This document shows, in pieces, positions 42,044 to 49,984 of a stretch of 64,000 bases of DNA. Within the stretch, counting starts at the first letter, position 1. Each line of letters begins with the position of its first letter. Origin of the DNA: an uncultured Bacteroidales bacterium. Its GTDB lineage: Bacteria > Bacteroidota > Bacteroidia > Bacteroidales > Paludibacteraceae. The notes below the pieces were generated by a model that saw only the letters and a list, made by a program, of their open reading frames with translations, searched no databases and was not told where the DNA came from. The position numbers were made by a program, and so were the translations under genes. The stretch covers positions 186,001 to 250,000 of the forward strand of contig CAMKPZ010000003.1 of assembly GCA_946414805.1 (NCBI GenBank), written 5' to 3'.

Positions 42044-45000
42044 TCAGCGCACCAGTGTGCCGCGGGCGTCAAACATCTTGCCGTCCTTGACGATGTACAG
42101 AATGCCGTCGATCAGCACTTTGCGGACCTTTGTACCTTCATTGTCCCCTTGTACATTCCCGAGGTCTGTCGGCGTATTCTGAACCGGCGAGATCTCGAGG
42201 AGGAAGCGGCTGTCATAGGTGCCCGGCTCCAGATTAACGGTGTAGTCCAGTGCGCTGAGGCTTGTGCGTACGCCTGTCTCGTTGTCAATGAGCGTCACGC
42301 CTACGCCGTTGGTGCCTTCCGGCATAGCGAAGGTGTAATCGCCTGCGGACTTGATCTGCACGCCTACCGGCACCACGGTTGTCCGGCTCGTTGAGAGCGG
42401 GAGGGTGTTACCGGCTACTACTGCATCGTTTCCGATGATGGAGTATATCTTGGCGTTATTACCGGAGAAATCTTTCACGAGATCTTCACCGAAAGCGAAA
42501 CCTGCCGAAGTGTTCTCCTTGTCCGAGAGACCTACATAGGTGCGGTCCACCATTTGCCCGTTTTGCTGCAACTGAATACAGAACTGATATTCGCCCCTGT
42601 GGCTCTTGTTGCGTTGCGGAGCGGCAGTCGGGGAAACACTGGTTGCCCATGTAACGGCTCCGTAATGTTGCACGGTGTAGGCATGCATGGCGTGATATAC
42701 GAAGCCGGTAGCCGTTGTAGCGGACAGGGAGTTATTGGTGGAATTCCATGTGTAGAGGAATCGCGGACCGTCAATCTCGTCATCATCCGCCCAAGTGGTT
42801 TTTGCGAATGTGGCATTGGCGTTATAGTACGTAGGTACGCTCATGATATTCCAGTGGCTGTCCACTATACGACGGTCGTATGTCGTACGGGGATCATTGC
42901 CGCCGGGCAGACCGGTTGTGTTTCCGGACTGATCTACGGTCCAGTTAATCGTACATGTGTGCTCCGGCAGATTGTAGGAAAACTCTGTGTTAGTGATAGT
43001 CAGATTATTTCCTTTGGAGGGGAAATAGAGCTCGGCGCGTTCGTTGTTATGCGCCCAAACGGAGGACTCTTCTCCTAATTTATCCAGATCCAGAGTCAGG
43101 ATATATCCCTCTTTCGGATCCAGAGTTACGCCGTTTCTATCCCAAATAAACTCCCAGAAGCCTTTGCTTTCTGCCCAGTAGCCCTGAGCCGCGCGGAGGT
43201 CACCGCGGTAGCGTTGGATGATCCAGTGTACGCCATACGTACCGAATCCGAATACCTCATTGAGGTTGACCTCAAACGGGAAGGAAACATAGTACAGCGA
43301 ACGCTCGTAGATAGATGCCGGCGAAGCTAATACGGCGTGGCCTTCTTCTTTACTCTTGTTGTTCAGCGTCCATTTGTTGAAACGCATCACGGCATAAGCG
43401 GTATTGATGTCTGTGATAGCACCCATTTCCGCATCTTCCGAAGGCTTGCTGAATGTCAGCTGGTCGATATCTCCCTGATGCTCACGGATGAACATGACAT
43501 CGGCGTTGATATCCATCTGCTCGTCTATGTTTCCGCTCGGCAGGTAGGCTGCCACCAGACGGTCGGTCTTGAAATCATATACCACACGTACTTTTACGAG
43601 GTCGCCGCTGCCTGAAATGAGGTGGATGGCATTATCTTCATCCCATGTATCATTGTTTTTCCCTTTGAAATAGAAATAGGAGTTATTGAATTTGGCATAG
43701 AGCTTGAGCCATGCGCCCGGATTCACCATAACAGTAGTCTCATAGATCCAGTTTTCGTCATCGACGAATTGCATGCAGTTATTGGGGGCTTTATGGTTAT
43801 AACCGGCTTGGTTACTATTACTTGCCTGCAGCAGGTTATTGCCGTTCTCATCTTTGAGGTCGTCGCTGCTGTTAGCGCGGAGAACAAGGAATTCAGAACC
43901 GTCCGACTGAGCGGGTGCCAGATAGGCGCGATAAGCCTCATTGGTGCTCTTCTCCCACATGAAGCGTACGTTAGCCTCCACTTTTATATTGCCGCCATCG
44001 GTTACATGGCTTGCATCGCCGTCTTTATGATTGTGTCGGATTACGGTATCTGAGATACAGGGGCTGTAGTCGTTGGCGATTACAAACTTCACATTGGTGT
44101 TCGCATCCACGTGCGCCATGAAATAATGGGTATAGTCGCTATAGGTATCCGAATACTCGGAATAAGTCATAAGGTGGTCTGCCGCGCGGTAGTTGTCCCA
44201 TTTGTTGTTCGCTGCGTCCGTACGGATGTAGAAATTACCGGTGTACGCTTCTACGTTCTCCACGGAGATAGCACCGCTTTCATTCATCTGCAGGCAGATG
44301 TTATAAACGCCTGTCCCGCCTGCCAAACTTGTGAGACCGGCAGTGGTTGTAATATTCGTTCCTGGACTCCAAGAGATGGCTCCCGTCGACGCATTTACGG
44401 TTGCCTGCTGGATCTTCATTACAGGAGCTGAACCCGGGCGGATGAAGAACGAAACGGTGTCTTTGCCTCCCGGATTATTCGTTACAATCTTCGAGACAAG
44501 GGCTTTGGTCTGTACTCCATCGCTATAAACAACGCGGTAGTCCCCATCCGCAATCGGGTACTCGGCAGCAATACGGAGACGCCAAATGCCATCTCCATTG
44601 TCGTCGCCATGAGTCAAATGGAAGACATAATCGCCTGCTGCCGTGGTCGTGAAGCCGGTTTTTGTATATGTGCTTGGACGGTATAGTTCCCAAGGTGTGC
44701 CCTGACCGTATCGATCGTCATAATTCATGGTTCCGCCATTGGAATAATACTGTTGGTCTTCACGGCTGACTTCGAACTTATAGGTCTTATTGGCTTCCAA
44801 ATCAGCAGTAGCAGTCATAGGGATAAGGTCGTCCTCCGAAGTAAAGGCAATCTTCTTGATGAGTTTGGACGCATCATTCGGATCATAGATGCGGAGATAA
44901 TAACCTGTTCCCGAAGTGTATTTGGTCCAATAGCCGGAGTTACAGTATCGTGCCTTACTCTTATTCCATAAATCGCCTTCGGAAGTGGCATCATAGTATG

Positions 45001-47407
45001 CTTTGGATGGCACAAACATCGGGGTCTTGGAGTAGAATCCAAAATATGCCATTTCGGATTGAGCATTATTCGGGTTCGGTATTGTCGGGTAGCATACGTG
45101 AACCGGGTCGGCCTCAGTGCCTTCAAATCCGTGATAGTTTTCCAAACTTCTATCCATAAACGAAACAAACTCAGAGGTGGAGGTGGCTCCGTACTCGTAG
45201 TAATAAACATCTGTTTCGCCGGGTACCGGACTCATTCGATTATTGCGGGAATAATAGCAGTCGTCGTTACCGGTTCCTTGTGTGTTATCCCATTTCTGCC
45301 CTGATAACAGGTTTACATATACTTCGCTCCAACCCAATGTGTTCTTGAAATAGATAATATTCTTCTGGGTGTAGATAGCAGTCAGTTTGCCGCCGTCGTA
45401 ATTGGCTTTGAAATTGATCGTGCGGGAAGCATTCTCTCCATTGCTATCTGCGTCTTTGATCGTAATACCGTCTCCGGCTTTCCATTTGGAGAAAGTGTAG
45501 CCGAACGGATCTTCCGGTGCTTCGATTTCAGTCCAGTCAAGCGGTTTGCCGACTGCCGGAGAGGAAGGCATAATCTGCTCGTCTCCGCATTTGTATTGAA
45601 CGGTAATAGTGTGATCACCGGCTACTTGGAACGGAGCGGTAACAGAGTCAATGCTGGCTCCTGTGCAGGAACCTGAGGTGCGCAGCACGGCGCATACGAG
45701 GTATGTTCCCGATTCTGCCGGCGCAGTAAAGGTGACGCTGTTCTCTCCGGTGCTTGGTTCCGGGGAGAAGTTTATCTCCGGTGTATAGAGATTGCCGTTG
45801 TTCTGTAATACCTTCCAGCAGATATAAGCTGTTCCGTTCGGAGTGGGATCAATGCTCGGAGTGACACTTACGCCCTCCTCACCGGGTCTTACGATTGAAG
45901 CAGCGAAAGCCAATGCGGTGATCTGAGCTTTCTGGTAGTAGGCATAGAGGGTGGTGGGACTCTCGGTATCTTCTGTCCATGCGGCAGCCGAAGAGCCGTT
46001 GGCATTGTAGTATTTCGTACCCGAACCGTTCATGCCGGTGTAGAAGCCCATGAAAGCATAGCCGTCTTTGGCAACAGGCATCGTGCCCGTAAGGCCAGTC
46101 ATGGCTGCGTCATACGTGGCGGTCAGACCTACGGTATTACTGATACTTCCGCTGGACTGGTAACCCTCCGCCGAAGTCTGATAATCCAAAGTGATATTGC
46201 ATCTCTTTGGTTCAAACTTAACATACACGTCTGTTGCGGCTGTAAGTGAGGCAACCGTATAGGTGGTATTCGTTCCGTTATCCAAAGAAATCGTACACGC
46301 TTCATCACTATACCATCCTTCAATATTGTAACCGGAAGCGGGGGAAGCAGTAAAGGTAATACGACTGTCATAATTTTGTTTACTTCCGCTTGAAATCGAA
46401 GATGCACTAATCGCCGCAGTTACTGTACTCGTTCCATATGTTCCCTTTGGAGCAAATGTTACCGTAAACTGCTTACGCTTGAAGAAGGCATAAATAGTCT
46501 TTGCGCTCCATGGGATAGAGTACGTTTTGGAAGTTACTCCATCTGTGGGATTTCCAGTACTACTTTCTGACCATCCAGCAAAATCATATACTGAATTAGG
46601 ATATGCAGTAAATGTAATGTCTGAGGTATAAATAGCGTATTGAGAATTGTTTGTCATGTTTGCGGCAGCATGTGTAGTCGTTTCATATTCACTGCCACTA
46701 TTTAATTCAGTGTACGCAACTTTAATCGTGCCTGGCCATGATGAAAAGTCTGCATCTGAATATGTGCTTCCTCCATTTTCTGAGACGCGCGCCTGCACGG
46801 TTTGTGTTTTATTTAATACAGTATTTAAGCTTCCAACTGATGCATCCCATCTGGAAACAGATATGGATGCGCGATCTCCTTTTGTACCAGTTTTATTAGG
46901 TGTAATGCAATAGAAATTGTTCTTTTTAAATTCATAATTATGATACGTATTCGTCACATTACCGGCGTTTCCGTCCATATTGTCCCAGTTCTTGCCATCG
47001 CTACCCCAATCTCCGTTAGCCCCCATTAAGCAAAAGTAATCGGCATTGTTCCAATCGCCAGAACCCTCTCTATAATAACGATAAAGCTTAGTGTTCGAAA
47101 GTCTGGTCATGCCAAACAAAGTGACATATGATGCATTTTCGTTGTGCATGCAAAAATAAGTGTAAGAAAAATCCCAATTGGATGCAGAGTTGTCAAAATA
47201 TATACGCGTGTAATCTTTTAGATGTACGTCGGTATAAGCCCATATCTGTCCCACTCCGAGGGTGAGGAAGAAAAGAAGGAGTGTAAGCACGACTTGCCCT
47301 CGGTTTGACCTCGGTTTGATCTCTGTCCGATTCTGTCTCGACTGTGTCTCGCCGGTCTGATTTGGACTACTATCGTACAGTCCATTAAGATTAAGTAAAT
47401 TTTTCAT
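42044..47407 (-). CDS. Giant T9SS-type surface protein, paralogue
   Basis: 1787 residues. The first 60 residues nearly match the protein at 31935, including the hydrophilic extension and VLTLLLFFLTLGVGQIWA. After that the N-terminal third is unrelated (residues of about 60-300, with TYFCMHNENASYVTLFGMTR). InlB-like repeats follow (FAGWSESSTGNPTDG, YNIEGWYSDEACTISL), then a shared region with starch-binding-module-like segments (IIYFKNTLGWSEVYVNLL) and a shared 700-residue C-terminal part ending in the same tail, IDGILYIVKDGKMFDARGTL. It is therefore a mosaic: a common export and anchoring frame with an exchanged N-terminal head. Glycan binding is inferred from the modules. It has no obvious canonical promoter close by; the 900-nt region upstream contains repeats. 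Confidence 0.9.
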   Translation of the reverse strand: MKNLLNLNGLYDSSPNQTGETQSRQNRTEIKPRSNRGQVVLTLLLFFLTLGVGQIWAYTDVHLKDYTRIYFDNSASNWDFSYTYFCMHNENASYVTLFGMTRLSNTKLYRYYREGSGDWNNADYFCLMGANGDWGSDGKNWDNMDGNAGNVTNTYHNYEFKKNNFYCITPNKTGTKGDRASISVSRWDASVGSLNTVLNKTQTVQARVSENGGSTYSDADFSSWPGTIKVAYTELNSGSEYETTTHAAANMTNNSQYAIYTSDITFTAYPNSVYDFAGWSESSTGNPTDGVTSKTYSIPWSAKTIYAFFKRKQFTVTFAPKGTYGTSTVTAAISASSISSGSKQNYDSRITFTASPASGYNIEGWYSDEACTISLDNGTNTTYTVASLTAATDVYVKFEPKRCNITLDYQTSAEGYQSSGSISNTVGLTATYDAAMTGLTGTMPVAKDGYAFMGFYTGMNGSGTKYYNANGSSAAAWTEDTESPTTLYAYYQKAQITALAFAASIVRPGEEGVSVTPSIDPTPNGTAYICWKVLQNNGNLYTPEINFSPEPSTGENSVTFTAPAESGTYLVCAVLRTSGSCTGASIDSVTAPFQVAGDHTITVQYKCGDEQIMPSSPAVGKPLDWTEIEAPEDPFGYTFSKWKAGDGITIKDADSNGENASRTINFKANYDGGKLTAIYTQKNIIYFKNTLGWSEVYVNLLSGQKWDNTQGTGNDDCYYSRNNRMSPVPGETDVYYYEYGATSTSEFVSFMDRSLENYHGFEGTEADPVHVCYPTIPNPNNAQSEMAYFGFYSKTPMFVPSKAYYDATSEGDLWNKSKARYCNSGYWTKYTSGTGYYLRIYDPNDASKLIKKIAFTSEDDLIPMTATADLEANKTYKFEVSREDQQYYSNGGTMNYDDRYGQGTPWELYRPSTYTKTGFTTTAAGDYVFHLTHGDDNGDGIWRLRIAAEYPIADGDYRVVYSDGVQTKALVSKIVTNNPGGKDTVSFFIRPGSAPVMKIQQATVNASTGAISWSPGTNITTTAGLTSLAGGTGVYNICLQMNESGAISVENVEAYTGNFYIRTDAANNKWDNYRAADHLMTYSEYSDTYSDYTHYFMAHVDANTNVKFVIANDYSPCISDTVIRHNHKDGDASHVTDGGNIKVEANVRFMWEKSTNEAYRAYLAPAQSDGSEFLVLRANSSDDLKDENGNNLLQASNSNQAGYNHKAPNNCMQFVDDENWIYETTVMVNPGAWLKLYAKFNNSYFYFKGKNNDTWDEDNAIHLISGSGDLVKVRVVYDFKTDRLVAAYLPSGNIDEQMDINADVMFIREHQGDIDQLTFSKPSEDAEMGAITDINTAYAVMRFNKWTLNNKSKEEGHAVLASPASIYERSLYYVSFPFEVNLNEVFGFGTYGVHWIIQRYRGDLRAAQGYWAESKGFWEFIWDRNGVTLDPKEGYILTLDLDKLGEESSVWAHNNERAELYFPSKGNNLTITNTEFSYNLPEHTCTINWTVDQSGNTTGLPGGNDPRTTYDRRIVDSHWNIMSVPTYYNANATFAKTTWADDDEIDGPRFLYTWNSTNNSLSATTATGFVYHAMHAYTVQHYGAVTWATSVSPTAAPQRNKSHRGEYQFCIQLQQNGQMVDRTYVGLSDKENTSAGFAFGEDLVKDFSGNNAKIYSIIGNDAVVAGNTLPLSTSRTTVVPVGVQIKSAGDYTFAMPEGTNGVGVTLIDNETGVRTSLSALDYTVNLEPGTYDSRFLLEISPVQNTPTDLGNVQGDNEGTKVRKVLIDGILYIVKDGKMFDARGTLVR
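47298..47352. repeat. 11-bp tandem array in signal-peptide extension
   Basis: Five 11-bp units (CCTCGGTTTGA twice, TCTCTGTCCGA, TTCTGTCTCGA, CTGTGTCTCGC) sit at the same place as the array in the paralogue, but the first units differ. Confidence 0.82.
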
Positions 47408-47550
47408 AATGTATTATTTTTTTGGTTATTATTTATATCTGCGGTATTTATCCTGTATCTGCGAGTATATAGCATGCTTATCTGCTACGTTCTGATTGTA
47501 CTGTTCTCGGGTCGTCGTCGGTAGATGGTCCCGTGATGGTCTTGTTCTAA

Positions 47551-47651
47551 TCCGCATGTTTATGCGGAAATCTCGCTTAGTTGTCGGATTAAATCCGACG
47601 GCAATGGACAAAGTGGTGTTTTTAGTTGTCGGATAAGATCCGACGCTATGG
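47551..47651. repeat. REP-like palindrome cluster
   Basis: Three hairpins: TCCGCAT-GTTT-ATGCGGA (47551-47568), GTCGGAT-TAA-ATCCGAC (47583-47599) and GTCGGAT-AAG-ATCCGAC (47628-47644). The last two sit in a direct repeat of about 28 bp (TTAGTTGTCGGAT...ATCCGACG...ATGGA) with a 45-bp period. Confidence 0.85.
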
Positions 47652-47709
47652 ATATAGTTTTTTATTCTTTGCTTTGCACTTTTGCATAGTTTTCTGGACT
47701 TACTGAAAA

Positions 47710-47988
47710 ATGAGAAAATGTACATATATCGCAAAACTTCCAAGTAAAACACCACAATTCTTCAAAGTAAAATGCCGCCAAACACCGCAACGACTATTCG
47801 CCAAACGCCTTAAAAAATTTACGCCAAATTACTCAAAATATGTAAAATTAAATGCGCTTATGCGCAAAATCGACACAAATAAAGTGGGCGAACCTGCTTT
47901 CCGGATGGTGCTTACCGCTGTCGGCAGCTATGCCGTTACATTGCAAGATGGCACGTTGCTTGTTCCCATCGGATGTCTAAAAGATTAG
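47710..47988 (+). CDS. Doubtful small hypothetical protein
   Basis: 92 residues, very basic in the first 60 (KRLKKFTPNYSKYVKLNALM), ending AVGSYAVTLQDGTLLVPIGC. No promoter, family or neighbour supports it, and the DNA is AT-rich with imperfect internal repeats. The last 25 residues look protein-like, so I list it, but it may be spurious. Confidence 0.25.
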   Translation: MRKCTYIAKLPSKTPQFFKVKCRQTPQRLFAKRLKKFTPNYSKYVKLNALMRKIDTNKVGEPAFRMVLTAVGSYAVTLQDGTLLVPIGCLKD

Positions 47989-48186
47989 TTTCTCTCTCAT
48001 TTCTCAGTATGTCAATGATCACTCCGGCTCGTTGTTAAGCAGCGAGCCGCTGCTTTGTTATTTTTCTTTTATCATGCATAGCACCAACCTTCGATCAATT
48101 AGCTATTTCGGTTGCCCATTGGTCGTTGAGACACAACAAACAAAACAGATCCGGTTTTTCCCGTATCTCCCTCTCCATAATTAGCT

Positions 48187-48237
48187 ATGATCGTTTTTTC
48201 ATGGTTGTGTGTTTTTTATGTTATTATTCTTTTTTGC
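48187..48237 (-). pseudogene. Fragment duplicated from the gene start at 39471
   Basis: About 47 bp match 39457-39505, covering a leader and the first codons (ATGAAAAAA...). Here a one-base difference in the A run shifts the frame and a TAG follows after five codons. The rest of the gene is absent. Confidence 0.6.
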
Positions 48238-48264
48238 TTTGCACTTTTTGCACTTTTTGCACTT
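48238..48264. repeat. 9-bp tandem array
   Basis: Three identical TTTGCACTT units; the G falls at 48241, 48250 and 48259. Confidence 0.85.
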
Positions 48265-48343
48265 TTAATCATACTGATATACAGAAAAAAGCAAGACACG
48301 AGATCTCTCTCATGTCCGGCAAAAAGAAATAATTGTTCGGTAT

Positions 48344-48664
48344 TTATTTCGCGAAACGTGCTATTAACTCTTCAGGATTCTTGCGCGTATCCCACACATC
48401 TGCTATCTCAATACGCTCTTCTGCTATGCGGTAGATAATTTTAGTCAGATTACCTATTACCAATCGGCGAAACTCATATCGGCTACCTTCTAATAAGGGT
48501 TCTATCTGACCCATCTTGGGGTTCTCCGGCAACTTGCCAACGGTCTCATAAACCTCCTTCATATATCGTTTAGCACGAGTAGCTCCAAATTCATCAGCCA
48601 CATAGTCAATTATCTGACCATATGCTCTCTCAGCTCTATCCGACCAAGCTATCTCCTCACTCAT
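48344..48664 (-). CDS. RelE/ParE-family toxin
   Basis: 106 residues with the plasmid-stabilisation/ParE pattern: IAWSDRAERAYGQIIDYVAD, LPENPKMGQIEPLLEGSRYE, FRRLVIGNLTKIIYRIAEER and VWDTRKNPEEL. Proteins of this superfamily either cut mRNA on the ribosome or poison gyrase; the sequence alone does not decide which. Its ATG overlaps the stop of the upstream gene by 4 nt, the usual arrangement of an antitoxin-toxin pair. It is the last gene of the operon. Confidence 0.88.
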   Translation of the reverse strand: MSEEIAWSDRAERAYGQIIDYVADEFGATRAKRYMKEVYETVGKLPENPKMGQIEPLLEGSRYEFRRLVIGNLTKIIYRIAEERIEIADVWDTRKNPEELIARFAK

Positions 48665-48915
48665 ACAGCAACTGCGTATTTATGCTCCAAACGTTGGTTC
48701 ATTCTCTCAAGCACCTCGTCATTCGTATAGTACTCGCCACGTTGAATCTCAGCGATGCCTTCTTCTGCATTTGCAATCAGTTGCTGACGGATAGACTCAT
48801 CTACATGGTTTATCTGCCGCACATTAGCTTGCAGCTCTGCAATCACTTGTTCTTGCTCTTGCACCGAAAGCGTCATCATGACTGCGATGAGGCTTTTTAA
48901 TGTCTCCTGTGCCAT
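48661..48915 (-). CDS. Probable antitoxin of the RelE/ParE pair
   Basis: 84 residues from the ATG at 48915; the longer frame upstream runs through the promoter and is rejected. It is mostly helical and acidic, with LKSLIAVMMTLSVQEQEQVI and AEEGIAEIQRGEYYTNDEVL, the second half resembling antitoxin C-terminal segments that wrap the toxin (E-G-x-x-x-I-x-x-G-E-Y-Y-T-x-D-E-V). The N-terminal half is not a familiar DNA-binding fold. The 4-nt overlap with the toxin and the shared promoter support the assignment. Confidence 0.75.
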   Translation of the reverse strand: MAQETLKSLIAVMMTLSVQEQEQVIAELQANVRQINHVDESIRQQLIANAEEGIAEIQRGEYYTNDEVLERMNQRLEHKYAVAV

Positions 48916-48942
48916 AGTTTTGTTGTTTTGCGTTTTGCGACG

Positions 48943-48974
48943 CAAAAGTACTACTTTTTTTCTGAATACACAAG
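48943..48974 (-). promoter_or_regulatory. Promoter of the toxin-antitoxin operon
   Basis: Minus strand: CTTG at 48974-48971, 20 nt, TACTTTTG at 48950-48943; the leader is about 25 nt. Confidence 0.75.
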
Positions 48975-49014
48975 GATTTTGGCGAAAATCTTTCTTTTTT
49001 GCCTGTTTTTTTAT

Positions 49015-49052
49015 ATATATCAATATGTCAAAGGTCGTTATTGGCACTCCGG
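49015..49052. repeat. Conserved TATGTCAAAGGTC box, copy 2
   Basis: Matches 41184-41220. It is followed on the gene strand by a hairpin with arms GGTGCTCCG/CGGAGTGCC that pair with G-U wobbles only in the minus-strand RNA. It lies in the 3' flank of the anchored-protein gene at 49085. Confidence 0.7.
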
Positions 49053-49084
49053 AAAAAAGGGCGGAGCACCGTATTCCTTGAGCG

Positions 49085-49456
49085 TCAAGCTCTTTTTCTT
49101 CTCTTCAGAGCGATAGTTCCGGCGAAAAGAACAGCGAAAAGAACCATGATCCATGGTTCGCCGATGGGAGACGGTCCCGGCTCACCATCTGATCCGCCGA
49201 TAAAATCTCTTTTGATGGTACCCGGATGTCCCGGCGCACGGTTAGGACCTTGCGAAGCGCCGACGGCGGATTGCTCCGAGGGAGCGGCGGTCGCAAAAGG
49301 CTCATAGACGGTGCCGGAATAGGCACCGCCCGAATTCATGAGTTGACTGTTTTGCACAGACGGCTGAGCCGGGGTTGGAGAAAAAGTCTGTGCTTTTGCG
49401 CTCATTGCTGCAACAACAGAAATAAGTAGAATGTAAAAAAATCGATATGTTTTCAT
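49085..49456 (-). CDS. Small secreted protein with C-terminal membrane anchor, copy 2
   Basis: 123 residues with the signal peptide MKTYRFFYILLISVVAAMSAKA. It is a paralogue of 41263: shared SGxAYSGTVYEPF, PNRAPxHPGTIxRD, and the C-terminal GPSPIGEPWIMVLFAVLFAG then TIALKRRKRA. The central part varies. The strongest conservation is in the last 30 residues, as expected if these form a sorting or anchoring signal read by a dedicated enzyme. No such enzyme is recognisable in the window. It is monocistronic, behind a leader of about 370 nt that carries the conserved element and a terminator-like hairpin 40 nt before the ATG. Confidence 0.83.
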   Translation of the reverse strand: MKTYRFFYILLISVVAAMSAKAQTFSPTPAQPSVQNSQLMNSGGAYSGTVYEPFATAAPSEQSAVGASQGPNRAPGHPGTIKRDFIGGSDGEPGPSPIGEPWIMVLFAVLFAGTIALKRRKRA

Positions 49457-49488
49457 GTATATAATTGTTTTTTACGTATGATTACACA

Positions 49489-49520
49489 AAAAAGGCGTGA
49501 AGTTCACTTGTTCTTCACGC
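49489..49520 (-). terminator. Terminator-like hairpin inside leader
   Basis: Minus strand: GCGTGAAG, a 10-nt loop, CTTCACGC, then CTTTTTTG. It is a good intrinsic terminator placed upstream of the start codon at 49456, so it either attenuates that gene or ends a separate small RNA. Confidence 0.75.
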
Positions 49521-49712
49521 TCCCGAGGGCCTTCGCAATGCCCGTAACCAGAAGAAAAACAAACGAAGTCCACGCTGAATATGTAATGCACGCACAGGGC
49601 AGAATGCAACCTGTACACGAAAATACATACCCGAGGACATTCATTGGTGTTAGTTCGCTCTGATTTCAAAAATTGCGAAGTTTTTGGGAGTCGCAAACAA
49701 CGTCAACAAACG
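49495..49712 (-). promoter_or_regulatory. Conserved leader element, copy 2
   Basis: Same order of blocks as 4845-5064: TTGCGA/TCGCAA stem (49672-49700), AATGAATGTCCTCG (49632-49646), GTGGACTTCG...TTGCGAAG, closing hairpin. The gene-free region 49457-49830 holds nothing else that I can identify. Confidence 0.62.
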
Positions 49713-49830
49713 TCTTGTTACAATATGTCTCATGTCCCACCCAAGCGAGATGCTTCCTCCTCAGCGCGGACATCGCCATGCGCGCTCAAGCATGCGTATG
49801 CACGCACGGCCTATTCACACATAGCGACTG

Positions 49831-49862
49831 CAAAGTTACTACAAAAAAACCGAACGCACAAA
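49831..49862 (-). promoter_or_regulatory. Promoter of anchored protein, copy 2
   Basis: Minus strand: TTTG at 49862-49859, 20 nt, TAACTTTG at 49838-49831. Confidence 0.78.
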
Positions 49863-49899
49863 TATTTTCCGAAAAAAATGAAAAAAATCTTCGTTTTTC

Positions 49900-49930
49900 A
49901 ATAAAAAAAGAGACTTTCACGAAGAAAGTC
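49900..49930 (-). terminator. Terminator of glgP
   Basis: Minus strand: GACTTTC-TTCGT-GAAAGTC followed by TCTTTTTTT. Confidence 0.88.
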
Positions 49931-49984
49931 CCTCTTTCTTACCGGAAATGTCAACTGTTCCGGTGTTTCCGTAAAAAGCCTCCG

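Larger units (their letters stand above)
47408..48343. other. Gene-poor region upstream of second giant gene
   Basis: The region holds REP-like palindromes (47551-47651), one doubtful open frame (47710-47988), the third copy of the TATGTCAA box with a hairpin GGCTCG/CGAGCC (48001-48049), a fragment of a duplicated gene start (48187-48237) and a 9-bp array (48238-48264). I found no clear promoter for the giant gene. Confidence 0.6.

Noticed and set aside
47551..47651. Possible CRISPR array (palindromic direct repeats)
   Set aside because: Only two repeat copies, with a 17-bp spacing and perfect internal palindromes, and no cas genes nearby. REP-like elements explain it better.
48126..48438. 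Two short plus-strand open frames near the toxin gene
   Set aside because: They translate the 9-bp array and the antisense of the toxin's 3' end (runs of CTFCTFCTF), with no supporting signal.
31849..49862. Possible integrated prophage or conjugative element in the accessory block
   Set aside because: No integrase, transposase, phage structural, relaxase or mobilisation genes, and no attachment-site repeats beside the tRNA. The block is better read as surface-gene and toxin-antitoxin cargo.
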